From Mycoplasmopsis verecunda (GTDB lineage: Bacteria > Bacillota_I > Bacilli_A > Mycoplasmatales > Metamycoplasmataceae): 64,000 bases of DNA. The position numbers and the translations under genes are program-made. Below are positions 38,190 to 49,162 of the stretch, piece by piece. Positions within the stretch are counted from its first letter, which is position 1. Each line of letters opens with the position of its first letter. Location: contig NZ_CP137850.1 in assembly GCF_033546915.1 (NCBI RefSeq), positions 248,001 through 312,000 of the forward strand, in the 5' to 3' direction. The notes beneath the pieces were generated by a model that was not told where the DNA came from, searched no databases, and saw nothing but the letters and a program-made list of their open reading frames with translations.

Positions 38190-39359
38190 ATGTGAAAATA
38201 TATACTTAAGCGTATTGGATTTGCAATACTAACCTTGATAATCATTACGCTAGTTGTTTACTTATTAGTAGCCCAGTTTGCAGAAAACCCTTTTGCACAA
38301 AAAGCTATCCAAGCACAACAATCAGCTAGTGGTCATGCCGGGACTACAGCAAAAGAATTACGTGATTTATACGACAAATCTGTTCAGTATCACTTAATTC
38401 CTAATAATTTAAACTATGAAGAAGTAAAAAATACTTGAATGAACATGAGATTAAATCCATTTATTCGTTTCGGATACTGAATTCAAGAATTATTTACAAA
38501 CCCAAAAAATCCATTTGGATTACCATTTGATCAAAATTTATTACAACAAACAAATACAACATCTATTTCAGAGTATTTCTTCAAATACCTTAAATACTCA
38601 ATTATTATTACATTGCCTGCCTTTGTAATATCAGCAATTTTAGGAATTACATTAGGTATTTTTGCAGGATACAAAAGAGGAAGTGTATATGATGCTGGAA
38701 TTAATTTCTTCGCATTATTCTTCATTGCACTACCTTCATTCGTTATTGCACCTATTTTAATTTCGATCCTATTTTCTCTAAACATACCACCACAATTTAT
38801 TAACTTTAATAATAAAACAGATGTAGAAGCTTATGGTGTAGGCAAAATGATTGTATCTTGAATACCGCCTATTGCAATTATTGTGCTAGGTTCATTATCA
38901 GGATACATTACATATACACGTAACCAAGTTATTACAGTATTAACATCAAACTACATTTTAATTGCTAAATCAAAAGGACTTTCAAAAAGAGAAATCTTTT
39001 TCAAATATGTTTTAAGAAACATCTCTATTCCATTAGCAGCAATCTTAATTCCTTCATATATCGGATTGCTTAGTGGTGGGATAGTTATTGAAACATACTG
39101 AAATGTACCAGGGACATCACAAGTAATTGCGCAAGCATTCCCTAAAGGTGAAATCAACATTATTATGTTCTCAACTGTATTCTTTACAGCATTAAGTTTA
39201 TTTACCACTATTATTGTGGATGTCTCATTTGCTTTCTTAGATCCAAGAATTAAATATACAACTAGCTCACCATATAGTTACACTAAATTTATAGCTGCTT
39301 GAAAAGAAAGAAATAAAGAATTCGAAATGAATGAAACAGTAGCGAAAGGAGGAAAATAG
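38190..39359 (+). CDS. oppB: Oligopeptide ABC transporter permease OppB
   Basis: A 389-residue permease starts at ATG 38190 (MWKYILKRIGFAIL, Trp from TGA) behind AAAGGAA. The N-terminal KRIGFAILTLIIITLVVYLL helix, about six helices in all and the EAA loop YILIAKSKGLSKREIFFKYVLRN-type segment are characteristic of OppB. An extracellular loop of ~100 residues follows the first helix. It ends 1 bp before oppC. Forms the channel with OppC. Confidence 0.92.
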
Positions 39360-39360
39360 C

Positions 39361-40695
39361 ATGAATGCCAAAGAGTTTGAGAAAAAATATAATCTTTCAT
39401 TAAATCAACTTAGACCCGCTATTACTTCTTTTGCACCTCATGAAGAAAGTTTATTAAATAATATAGCTGGAAAACCTAAAAAACTACTTGTTGAAATCTT
39501 TAAACGTTTTTTCACAAGTTGATCATCAGTATTAGCTTTAATTGTTTTCATCGCAATTCTAGTTATCTCAATTGTTGTTACTGCTTCAGCTAAATATTCG
39601 GCTACTGAACCATTATCAACAACAATTCCAATTTATCTTCCTGGTGGAGCTAAATTAGATACAAGTACTCCAACAGTGCAAAATTTACCACCAATATTTT
39701 CACCTTGATATTCAGCAGATAATATTAATGATTTTGATAAAACATTAAATACTTGAGCTGATAAACAATATTACCACGGATTATTATGATCAAGATTTAT
39801 GTATTTTGGTCCAGACAACCCTAATAATGCTATTAAAATTATTGATTTAGCTGACGGGATACAAACTACACAAGTTAATGCATATGTATTTAATAAAGTA
39901 AGTAATATTGCTATCGCACTAAATAAAATCTTTGATGGAAAAGCTAATGTAGCTACAGTAGAACAAGTTAATGCGCAAATTGATAAAATAATTGCTTTAA
40001 ATCCACAATTCAATTTATCAACTTATTTAGGAACAAATAGAGAAGGAATCGATATTTGAACATTATCATGAGTTGGAACATGACAAGCAATTAGATTAGC
40101 TATTATTGTTGCTACAATTCAAACAATAATTGGAGTAGCTATTGGAGCATATTTAGGATTCCATGTTGGATCATGAATTGATACAGTTATTATGCGTCTA
40201 ATTGATATCTTTGTTGCTCCACCTACACTTATTTGATTATTAATCTTTGCTTCAACATTCGGTACAACTGACTTAACACTAGGTATTGCTTTAGTATTCA
40301 TTGGTTGAGTTGGTTCAGTTGGAAGCACAAGAATGTTCATCATTACAGTTAAAGATCAAGAATACATCACTGCTTCAAAATCAGTTGGTGCTTCGAAATC
40401 AAGATTAATTTACAAACATGCTCTACCAGCTATTATTGGAAAAATTTCAACTAGCTATGTGGCTTCTATACCATCAATTATTATGTCTGTATCATCTCTT
40501 GCATTCCTTGGTTTCTTCAAATCAGACCAAGCAAACCTTGGGGCTATTTTATCAAGTGCAGCTTCACAAGCCGGAGATAATGCATTCATTCTAGTATTGC
40601 CAGCATTAATTCTATTATTAATTTCGGTTTCACTTCACTTTGTTGCTCTAGGAGTACACGATGCTCTAGATCCGAAAGTTATTAAAACAAGATAG
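39361..40695 (+). CDS. oppC: Oligopeptide ABC transporter permease OppC
   Basis: The 444-residue permease starts at ATG 39361. A ~40-residue cytoplasmic leader precedes the first helix, a ~160-residue extracytoplasmic domain follows, and five helices with the EAA loop (YITASKSVGASKSRLIYKHALP) close the protein. The large loop is longer than in E. coli OppC and may dock the OppA-like lipoprotein. It is in tight operon spacing with oppB and oppD. Confidence 0.92.
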
Positions 40696-40704
40696 GAGTT
40701 TATT

Positions 40705-41754
40705 ATGGAAAAAGAAAGACTTTTAACAGTCGAAAATTTAAAAGTTTCATTTAAATTAAGACGTAATAAATTTATCACTATCGTGCGTGGAGTAGATTTA
40801 GAAATTAATAAAGGTGAAATAATTGGTATAGTTGGTGAATCTGGTTCAGGTAAATCTGTTACTTCTAAATCATTACTTAATATTAATGAAAATGCTTTTG
40901 TTACAGCTAATAAAATGGAAATAGATGGTATTGATTTACTACAAAGTAAAAAAGATTCATTTTGACAAAACATTCGTGGACATAAAATTGGATACATTCC
41001 ACAAGATCCACTTACATCTTTAAATCCAACTAGAAAAATTGGAAAACAATTGTTAGATGCGTTAAATAAAAATGCTGAATGAAAAGATAAAAATTTATAT
41101 GAGAAAAAAGAATACTTAGTTAAGCTACTAAAACAATTTGGTATCAGAAATGCTGAGCAAGTATTTGATATGTATCCTCATACATTATCAGGTGGTATGA
41201 AGCAACGTGTTGTTATTACAATGGTAGTGGCTTTAAAACCAAGCTTAATTATTGCTGATGAGCCAACTACAGCTTTAGACCCAACTGTGCAAGCTTCTGT
41301 ATTAGCCTTATTTGAACAAATTAGACAAGAATTCCAAATTACAATTATTTTAATTAGTCACAACATTTCGGTTGTTGCTAAATTCTGTGATTACATTTAT
41401 GTAATGTATGCAGGAAAAATTGTTGAAAGAGGAAGCAAAAAAGATATCTTTACAAATCCAAAACACCCATATACATGAGCTTTAATTTCAGCTATCCCTG
41501 AAAATAAAGAAGATAGATTATATTCTATTAACGGAACACCACCAGATATGAACAATCTACCATTAGGTGATGCATTTGCTCCAAGAAATGAGTATGCATT
41601 AGAAATTGATTTCTTAAAAGAACCACCATTATTCGAAGTAAATGAAGGTCATTATGCAGCTACTTGATTACTTCATCCGGATGCACCAAAAGTACAATTA
41701 TCAAAAGAATTACAAGCAAGATTAGAAAGCTTTAAGAAGGTATTTAATGAGTAA
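40705..41754 (+). CDS. oppD: Oligopeptide ABC transporter ATPase OppD
   Basis: A 349-residue ATPase of usual size starts at ATG 40705. Walker A GESGSGKS is at residues 44-51, the Q-loop at [14 protein letters not shown], the signature is LSGGMKQR, Walker [13 protein letters not shown], and the C-terminal oligopeptide/dipeptide domain begins at KHPYTW. It has no insertion, in contrast to its partner OppF. The end overlaps the oppF start by 8 bp. Confidence 0.95.
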
Positions 41755-44128
41755 GAAAACTATTTTAGAAGTAATTAACCTAAAGAAATATTTCGTAAAT
41801 AAAAATGCGGTAAATAAAGCTGTAGATAATGTAACTTTTGATGTAAAGGAAGGCGAAATAGTTGGTTTAATTGGTGAATCAGGATCCGGAAAAACTACAA
41901 TTGGTAGATCGCTTTTAAGATTATATGATGATTACAATGGATTTGTTAGACTAGATGGCAAAATTATTTCTGGAAAAAGAATTTCAAGAAAACGTAAGAA
42001 ATTCATGCACAAAAATATCCAAATGATTTTCCAAGACCCAATGGCTTCGCTTAATGGTCAAAATACTATTTATAGTATTTTAAAAGAACCTTTAATTGTT
42101 AATGGAATTATTAAAGCTAAACATAAAGATATTAAATCTGATTGAAAGAAAGTTAAATCAAACTTCAGATATACATTTATTGAACATGCATTAAGATTCC
42201 AATTGAAGAATTTAGAAATATCAAATAAATTACATGAACCATTTATTAAAAAATGAGAAGAATTATCAGGCAAAATTAGTTTTAATGCAAAAGGTAATTT
42301 AGATGACCAATTTAACTCATATTTTGGATATTTAGAAGAAAGAACTAAAATTAATTCAATAGTAATTAATAACTTGTATAAAAATACTGAAGAATTAATT
42401 GCACTTTACGAAGAAAAACAGGCTGATTTCAGAAACAAGAAAATTGATTTTGATGAAGTTGAACTTGAAAATGCTAAAAATAAATATCTTCATGAAAAGA
42501 AATTATTTTGACATACACAAAAATACTATGATTTAAAAACTGAATACAAAGCACTTAAATCAAGTTATGATGAAGATAAAACAAACTATAAAGATACAGC
42601 TAAAATTTCAAAAACTTCTATTAAAAACTTTTTAGCTGAAGTTAAAAATGAATATAGAATGCATAGAAATGATGCATATTCAACAACATTTTTAGACTTC
42701 TACTTCCATAAATTAAAGTTATATTTAATTAATTACCGTTTATATAAAGAGCTTAAGAAGAATTACAAATACTTAAAATTCTTATCATTTGAAGATTTAC
42801 TTGAATTATCAGATGATTTTAAAATGTATTCTCAAAAATTTTATGCAACAAAATTAAATATTAATACTTCAACAAAAGCTTCAATTAAAGAATTAAAAGG
42901 AATTGTTAAGACTCAATACAACTTTGATTTATCTAAATACATTAATAAATCTCGTGAATTAGAAAAACAACTTAAAACTAAATATCAATCATCTAAAAAA
43001 GAAATTAATTCATTGAAAAACAAAATGATTATTGAATCATTTAGATATGCTCCTGACTATTATGAAGATAGAATGAGAGCCAAAGCTGAATTAGCTAAAG
43101 CACAGGCATTATTCGACGAAGAATCTAAAAAATACATAATTGGTTATAAAGAAAGAATTGCACATTTACAAGAACAAATTATTGCACAAAGTGCAATTGA
43201 AACAGATCTTCAGGCTAGAGATAAAAAAGTCTTTGCTGAATTTATGAAAAATAATGATAATTTCGTTAAATTCTTTAAAAATGAAATTATTAAGCCGCTT
43301 GAAAACTCTAAGAAAAATTCTAGAGCTTACAAGAAGTATCAACAAAGAAAAATCGATCTTAAAGTTTATCAAACTAATGTAGAAGATAGATTAAACGGAA
43401 TTAAATCATTCAAAATTGAAAGTAAGTACTTAAATAAAAACCTTTATAGTGTTTATTTATTAATGGGAATTACCATTAAAGATAGAAGATACCGTAAATT
43501 AGGTAAATTTGGTAATTTCTTAGTTGCCATAGGACAACCATTAAGAATGAAAAGAATTTCAAACCTATATACTCAATCAATTATTTATAAAGCGCTTGAA
43601 GATGTTGGATTACTAAAACAATTTGCTTATCGTTATCCACATGAATTCTCAGGTGGGCAAAGACAAAGAATTGTTATAGCTCGTGCTTTAATCACAGAGC
43701 CAAAAATAATTGTAGCCGATGAACCAATTGCTTCACTTGATATTTCGATTCAAGCCCAAGTTGTTAACTTATTAAAAGATTTATGTAAAAAGAAAAATAT
43801 TGGTATGGTATTTATTGCTCATGACCTTTCAATGATTGAATATATCGCTGATAGAGTTCAAATCATGCACTTAGGTAAAATTGTTGAATCAGGTAAAACT
43901 GAAGCAATCTATGCTAATCCAATTCATCCATATACAATTAACTTATTTAAAGCTATTCCGAAAATTTCTAATGCTAACGAAAAATTCCAAGATGTTAAAT
44001 TTGAACTTTCATATCTTGAGGAACAAATGTTCCCAAATATTGCTGTAGAACAAGAAGTTGAAGATGGAATACATTATGTATATGGAACAGATGATCAAGT
44101 AGCAAAATGATTAAGAAAAAATGAATAA
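41747..44128 (+). CDS. oppF: Oligopeptide ABC transporter ATPase OppF with ~500-residue insertion
   Basis: The 793-residue protein is over twice the ~310 of classical OppF. Walker A GESGSGKT is at 43-50 and the Q-loop at IQMIFQDPMASLNG (Q96). From ~120 to ~600 there is a Lys/Glu/Tyr-rich helical insertion with coiled-coil stretches. The signature FSGGQRQR follows at 634-641, then Walker B IIVADEP, the H-loop IAHDLSMIEYIAD and the HPYTINLFKAIP tail. All catalytic motifs are present. The insertion interrupts the helical subdomain, the part facing the permeases. Large OppF proteins occur in other mycoplasmas; the insert's role is unknown. Confidence 0.92.
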
Positions 44129-44594
44129 GTTTATTTATAAATCAGGTCTTAAACTCAAAAATGAGTTAAGTTCATTACGATTTTATTTAATTAATTTAGT
44201 TTATCTTATTATTTATTTTGCTATTGTTTTAGCATTCTATTTAGTCAATAAACAACACTGAGACTATGCAAAAATGATAGATGCTTTTTCTGTTCCTGCT
44301 TTCGTTACTTTCCTTATTAGTTTATTTGCTTTAATTATTAAATTAGGATATTTTGAAAAAACATTTTCAAAATTTAAAATAGCATTAAATAACTTTTCAG
44401 ATTCTAGAGAACAAAAAGAATTGAAAAAAATGTCAAATGAACATAAAAGAAAGTATCTAGAAAAGAAGGAAGAAATTCGAAAAAAACAAGAATTGCAAAA
44501 AGCTTTACATCCAAAAACCAAATTCCCATTTGTTTTTGCAAGCACAATTTATTTCATTATATCAATTGTTTTTATCATTGTTATTTATGCTTAA
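44120..44594 (+). CDS. Small membrane protein after oppF, frame broken in A6 run
   Basis: An ATG at 44120, inside the oppF end, opens MNKFIYKSGLKLK and then runs into a short wrong frame. Reading the A6 run at 44156-44161 as A5 gives a continuous ~157-residue protein: two helices near the N-terminus (FYLINLVYLIIYFAIVLAFYL and FVTFLISLFALIIKLG), a Lys/Glu-rich cytoplasmic stretch and a C-terminal helix. As written, the long frame lacks a good start until ATG 44274. I do not recognise the family. It appears to be the last gene of the opp operon. Confidence 0.6.
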
Positions 44595-44602
44595 AATCGC
44601 AT

Positions 44603-44631
44603 AACGGACTCAAAGAAGAGTTCGTTTTTTT
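44603..44631 (+). terminator. Terminator of pepF-opp operon
   Basis: AACGGACTC and GAGTTCGTT pair (one G:T) around AAAGAA, followed by T7. Confidence 0.82.
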
Positions 44632-44773
44632 ATTCAACTAAAAATACCAAATAACTCTATAATATAATGCAAAAAAGAAAAATAATGTTATTTTAAAGGA
44701 GTAAAAGAAAGCAAAATTTATTAAAAAAATCGCTATGTTTTATTTGATTTATTATATAATATAAACACTATAT

Positions 44774-44864
44774 GGGGCAGTACTCAAGAGGCTGAAGAGG
44801 TGGTCCTGCTAAGACTATAGGGGAGGCAACTCCCGCGGAGGTTCAAATCCTCTCTGTCCCGCCA
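44774..44864 (+). tRNA. tRNA-Ser (GCT anticodon)
   Basis: A 91-nt class II tRNA including an encoded CCA. Acceptor GGGGCAG pairs with CTGTCCC; the anticodon stem TGGTC/GACTA encloses CTGCTAA with anticodon GCT (reads AGC and AGU); a long variable arm (GGGGAGGCAACTCCC) marks it as serine. A TATAAT-like -10 box lies about 20 bp upstream. It stands alone between the opp operon and HU. Confidence 0.95.
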
Positions 44865-44869
44865 TTTTT

Positions 44870-44893
44870 AACTAGGTAACTAGTTTTTTTTAT
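44870..44893 (+). terminator. Terminator behind tRNA-Ser
   Basis: AACTAG and CTAGTT pair around GTAA, followed directly by a T-run of eight. Confidence 0.78.
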
Positions 44894-44954
44894 ACCTTTT
44901 GAGATCATGTAATATGGAATAAAATAAAAATTTCCACATCCGCAATATAATATT

Positions 44955-44984
44955 TTTACAAAAAATATTTTTTTGTTCTATAAT
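44955..44984 (+). promoter_or_regulatory. Promoter of HU gene
   Basis: TTTACA (44955-44960) and TATAAT (44979-44984) are spaced by 18 bp, close to the housekeeping sigma consensus. This is one of the clearest promoters in the window, fitting an abundant protein. Confidence 0.75.
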
Positions 44985-45028
44985 ATAGATATAAACAACA
45001 AATTAACCTAATGAGAGGAATAAAAAAT

Positions 45029-45325
45029 ATGACTAAAAAAGAATTTATCAATGAAGTTGCTGAACGTTCAGAATTTATGCCAAAAGATGTAGAAAAGATT
45101 TTTGATGCAATGGTATTTGTTCTTAAAGAACAATTAATTATGGAAGAAAAAGTTAGATTATCTCGTTTCGGAATTTTCTCAACATCTATTAAACCAGCAA
45201 GAACAATGACAAACAAATTCAAGAAAACTGATAAAGAACCAGACTTCATCGAAGTACCACAAAGACGTGTTGTTAAATATACACCATCTAAATACTTACG
45301 TGATTTAGTTGATTTTAAAGCTTAG
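45029..45325 (+). CDS. hup: HU family DNA-binding protein
   Basis: The 98-residue protein is read from ATG 45029 (MTKKEFINEVAERS) rather than the in-frame ATG 45011, because AGAGGA at 45013-45018 makes a ribosome site for the inner start. It has the HU/IHF fold, with the flexible arm around RRVVKYTPSKYLRD. HU compacts and bends DNA; mycoplasmas often keep it as the main nucleoid protein. Its stop codon overlaps the stop of recU on the other strand. Confidence 0.93.
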   Translation: MTKKEFINEVAERSEFMPKDVEKIFDAMVFVLKEQLIMEEKVRLSRFGIFSTSIKPARTMTNKFKKTDKEPDFIEVPQRRVVKYTPSKYLRDLVDFKA

Positions 45326-45804
45326 TTAAATATATTTAAATATCCAGGAAATTCAAGAATCATAGGTCTTGAATTTTTCTTTATCTCTTCATACTTAATG
45401 TTTTTGGCATATGCAAAGTGTTGATCTAGAAATTGGATTGATAATTTATAAAACTCATTATATAATGCAAAATATACAATTACAAAAGCGATTCCACCAT
45501 TATTGCTAATTAATCTTAAATAAGAAAGTTGATGTGGTCTAAAGTTTTGATATTCCAACTTATTTTCATTTGTACTTTTAGCTTCAAAACAAATAAATTG
45601 ACCTTTATACATTCCTATATAATCTACAGTAGATTTACGCAGTGAAAAAGAACCTACAAAAGTATGCGATGATTTTCGTTTAATATTATTAATTTCTATG
45701 GGCACTGATTTCTTCTCGATGTAGGCAATATTTTCATTTCAATAATAGTTAATTGTTTGATTAATAATTGTTTCAAGAAACATTCCTTTATTTTTATTAT
45801 TCAT
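45322..45804 (-). CDS. recU: Holliday junction resolvase RecU
   Basis: A 160-residue nuclease is read from ATG 45804 (MNNKNKGMFLETIINQTINYY). The RecU active site is visible: the Asp of TVDYIG and the FEAKST motif (E, K), with RPHQLSYL downstream. RecU resolves Holliday junctions in recombination repair. The gene converges on HU and the two stop codons overlap by 2-3 bases (TAG 45323-45325 and TTA 45322-45324), with no room for a separate terminator. The region 45805-45961 carries divergent promoters for recU and tpiA. Confidence 0.88.
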
Positions 45805-45961
45805 ACAATATTCATATATTTTTTTGATATTATGAACTATTTTTAAACTATTAATATTTAAGTAGTAAAATTAATCTATATTGCTATATATTAGGAAAAT
45901 ATGACTAATTTATAATTACTAATTAGTGATAAATTCTATAAAATATATAAAGAAGGTAATT

Positions 45962-46696
45962 ATGAATAAAATATTAATTATTGGTAATTGAAAAATGAAT
46001 ATTACATTTTCAGAAGCTCAAGATTTTATTAATCAAATAAGTGCTCTTTATCAAAAAGATAAAGAACTTTTTCAAAGTAAAATTTCATTTGGAATAGCAT
46101 CTCCATTTACTAATTTATCAGCTTTTAAAAACATAAATATTGATAATTTCGTACTTGTAGCTCAAGATGTCTCAGCTAATGAATGTGGTTCATTTACTGG
46201 AGAAATTAGTGCTTGTATGCTAAAGGATTTAGGTGTTAAATATGCTATTGTTGGTCATAATGAAAGACGCGCAAACCATAAAGAAAGCAATATGCTAATT
46301 AATGCTAAAGCTAAAGAGCTAATTAAGCAAGATATTATTCCAATTATTTGTGTTGGTGAAAATTTATCAGAATTCGAACTAGGGATTACTAAAGAAGTTA
46401 TTAAACAACAAGTTTTAGAATGTACAAAAGACTTAGAGGTGGATAAATATGTAATTGCATATGAACCTGTTTGAGCCACAGGAACTGGTAAATGTGCTAC
46501 TTCATGTCAAGCACAAGATATATCTGAATTTATTCGTTCATTAGTGAGCAGAGATTGTCATATTTTATATGGTGGTAGTGTTACTGAAACAAATGTCGTT
46601 AAATTAATTAATAAAGATGATATTGATGGCTTTTTAATCGGTAAAGCATCACTTAATCCTGAACAATTTTATGCAATATTAAAGGAAGTTGCTTTA
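45962..46696 (+). CDS. tpiA: Triosephosphate isomerase
   Basis: A 244-residue glycolytic enzyme interconverting dihydroxyacetone phosphate and glyceraldehyde 3-phosphate. Motifs: GNWKMN (Lys11), GHNERR with the electrophilic His99, AYEPVWATGTGK with catalytic Glu168, and the phosphate-binding YGGSV and GFLIGKASL. In most species the His motif is GHSERR, so Asn replaces Ser here. The end is one base before the next ATG. Confidence 0.96.
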
Positions 46697-46697
46697 A

Positions 46698-47693
46698 ATG
46701 AAAGATAATAAAATAAAAGTTTTTATTGATTTTGAAGCTATTACTAATAATTATTTAAAAAGATTACCAATTAACCTTAATATTCGTTTTTTACCATATT
46801 GCTATACCATTGGCATTTATCGCGATAATGACCCTAAAAAAGCTTTTATGACTCGTACTTCAATTATGTCTTTTAAAAGCTTTAAATACCGTGTTTATAT
46901 TAATAAATTAAAAAGTAATTTATTATCTGATATTTCAATATTAGCTAAAGAAGAAATAACAATTCAAAATATTAAAAATAAAGTTGAATTTTATGGTTGA
47001 AATCCAGAAATGGAAAATGTAATTTTAAATAAATTATTTAATACAAACTGTTTTAATGTATCAAGACATAAAGGTAGACCAGTTGCTTTAAAAATAATTG
47101 TTCCACATTTAGAAAATGTTGATTATTTCCCCCAAACTAAAAAAATATTGACTGAAAAATTTGATGATATAAATATTGAAGAATTTAATGAACCGGGATT
47201 TGCATGTTCTTATTTAGGTTATATTCGCCTATGTTTATTTAATAAATTTAAAATGCCTGGTAAAATTCGTATTACTCAATTAGATTTTCAAACAATTGAT
47301 AGTGAAATTGTTAATTACAATAAAGAAGATGTTATAAAACTTGATTATTGCTATAAGAATCAAGAAATTATATTAGACCGTAGTCGAAAATTAGAATCTA
47401 TAAATCAAAGAATTGGAAAAAGCTCACAAGAATTACATTCACAGCGTAATCAACTAAAACGATTTAAGAAGTTTGCTTTAGATGATAAGAAAAAAACTCA
47501 ACATATAGATATTGAAAATCTTAAGAAAACAACTGAATATCAAATTCAAGAACTTAAGTCATTATTAAATTTTATGAAATCACTTCCAGAAAATGTTGCA
47601 ACAATTGAAGAAGCAATAATGTGGTCTGAACTTAAGATTGAAAATACTGAAGATAGATTGCAAAATCTCAGAAAAGAAAAAGTTGAGCTATAA
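46698..47693 (+). CDS. Unknown 331-residue protein, possible DEDD nuclease-like N-terminus
   Basis: Starts at ATG 46698, one base after tpiA, so it is co-transcribed. The N-terminus KVFIDFEAITNN has a D-x-E pattern as in RNase H-like DEDD exonucleases and the DUF2779 type, but I cannot place the remaining acidic residues with certainty. Residues ~230-331 are a long charged coiled coil. A recognised function cannot be given. Co-transcription with tpiA is probably positional. Confidence 0.6.
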
Positions 47694-47798
47694 CAATTTT
47701 ACATTTAGTGCAGTATTCGCTCCATTTACTATTTATAGTTATTATCAATTGCACAAAATGCGAAATAAAGATATTAACTTGAACATAAAGTAATTAAA

Positions 47799-47826
47799 AA
47801 ATACATTCCAATTAAGGAGTGTATTT
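47799..47826. terminator. Bidirectional terminator between convergent genes
   Basis: AAATACATTCC and GGAGTGTATTT pair with one G:T around a 6-nt loop. It separates the 331-residue gene from nusG; A- and T-rich flanks suit both directions. Confidence 0.65.
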
Positions 47827-47834
47827 TAATTATT

Positions 47835-48443
47835 CTATAAATATGTATCACTAGGTTTTAACAATTCGATAGCAAATTCAACTTTAACTTTTTTACCGAA
47901 TGATTCAAGTTCAACAATCGCAATATCTTTATCAATATCAAGTAAAGAGATTGGGCCAATTTCACCTTTGTAAGGCCCATCAATAACTTCAACTAAATCT
48001 CCAAGTTTTAAATCAAGAAGATTTTTACCTTCATTAAACATTTTTTGATATTCAACTTCTGCTTTAGTCATCTTTCTAATTTCACTATTAGATACAGGTG
48101 TAGGTTTTGCTCCCTTACCTGATGATCCGATAATACCAGTAACATATTGTGTGTTACGCAAAACGTATCAAGCTTCATCTGTCATATCCATGTTTGCAAA
48201 TATATATCCGGGATAAATATTTACATATTTGATTTTGTATGGTTCATTTAGACGTTTCTTTTCCATTTCTTTTGGCGTTAATGTTGGTTTAGTAAACATT
48301 TTAAAAGCACCATTTTCAGTAGCTTCATTATTAAATGATTCAGCAACATTTTCAGCAATAATTCTGTTTCTTAAAGCCTCTAGAACTTGTTCTTCTTTTC
48401 CGCGAATTGTTGAAATCATATATCATTTAAAATTTGAATTCAT
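47835..48443 (-). CDS. nusG: Transcription termination/antitermination factor NusG
   Basis: A 202-residue protein starts at ATG 48443 behind AAGGAG; the start includes MNSNFKWYMISTIRGKEEQV, the NGN-domain opening. The NGN domain carries YVNIYPGYIFANMDMTDEAWYVLRNT; the C-terminal KOW domain is DLVEVIDGPYKGEIGPI. An insert of ~40 residues (EATENGAFKMFTKPTLTPKE) lies in the NGN domain. It binds RNA polymerase and couples it to ribosomes. It follows secE by 13 bp, the conserved rpmG-secE-nusG order. Confidence 0.95.
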
Positions 48444-48456
48444 AATTACTCCTTAA

Positions 48457-48744
48457 TTAACCAGCATGAATTACTGATCATAATTGTGTAAACCCTATAG
48501 TTACACCATAAACAAATAAAGCAAAGAGAATTGTAAATACTAGTATAATTGCAAGATTTTTTCAATTTTCTTTTGGTGATGGTCATCTAACACGTTTAAT
48601 ATCTTTAACAACTTTTCTAAAGAAATATCTTTTTTTACGCTCTTTTCATCTTTCTTTTAGTGAAGGTTTTTTATCTTCAACAACAACAGAGGTATCGGTA
48701 TCTGGTTGTTGCAATGATGTATTTGATAGATTATTTTCAGTCAT
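48457..48744 (-). CDS. secE: Preprotein translocase subunit SecE
   Basis: A 95-residue protein, split by several TGA Trp codons. A charged N-terminal stretch leads to KDIKRVRWPSPKENWKN, the conserved SecE amphipathic segment, then one membrane helix (LAIILVFTILFALFVYGVTIG). SecE clamps SecY. Its ATG overlaps the rpmG stop by one base. Confidence 0.93.
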
Positions 48745-48893
48745 TATACTTCCTCTTTATGAAGTGAGTGTACTTTACAACGTGGACAGTATTTTTTAAT
48801 TTCAATTCTTCCAGGATTTCCTGCACTTTTGTCTGTGACATAATTCTTTTTACGGCACAATTCACAAGCTAGTGATACTTTATTATTTTTCAT
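48744..48893 (-). CDS. rpmG: Ribosomal protein L33 (zinc-ribbon type)
   Basis: A 49-residue protein starts at ATG 48893 (MKNNKVSLACELCRKKNY). The four zinc-binding cysteines are in CELC and CPRC. Overlap of its stop with the secE start (TAATG) implies coupled translation. Confidence 0.93.
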   Translation of the reverse strand: MKNNKVSLACELCRKKNYVTDKSAGNPGRIEIKKYCPRCKVHSLHKEEV

Positions 48894-49106
48894 ATGTTTA
48901 TTTTATCATAAGTTCCTAAATTTAGATACTTTTAATTTAACCATATCATAGTTTTAATTTACAAAATTATTACATTTACAGTTAATTAAACTGATAAAAA
49001 TATGACTAATTTTAGAATGCATTTTAGATATAAATTGAATAATTTTATCCTTACTGATTTTTATTAATTCCATATTCATAAAAAGTATATTTTTACTAAA
49101 AAAATA

Positions 49107-49162
49107 TTACAATATTTTATTTTTTTGCTATACAATATATGTAATGAAAAATATTACATATA
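49107..49162 (+). promoter_or_regulatory. Leaderless promoter and inverted-repeat operator of Rrf2-type gene
   Basis: TATATGTAAT (49136-49145) and ATTACATATA (49153-49162) are a perfect 10-bp inverted repeat with 7-bp spacing that covers the ATG at 49144. A TATACAAT -10 box ends only eight bases before that ATG, so the mRNA is probably leaderless. The repeat is well placed for autorepression by the encoded regulator. The 48894-49106 region upstream has no gene. Confidence 0.55.

Noticed and set aside
45011-45028. ATG 45011 as HU start
   Set aside because: AGAGGA inside this stretch is a ribosome site correctly spaced for ATG 45029, and the HU family begins MTKKEF-like.
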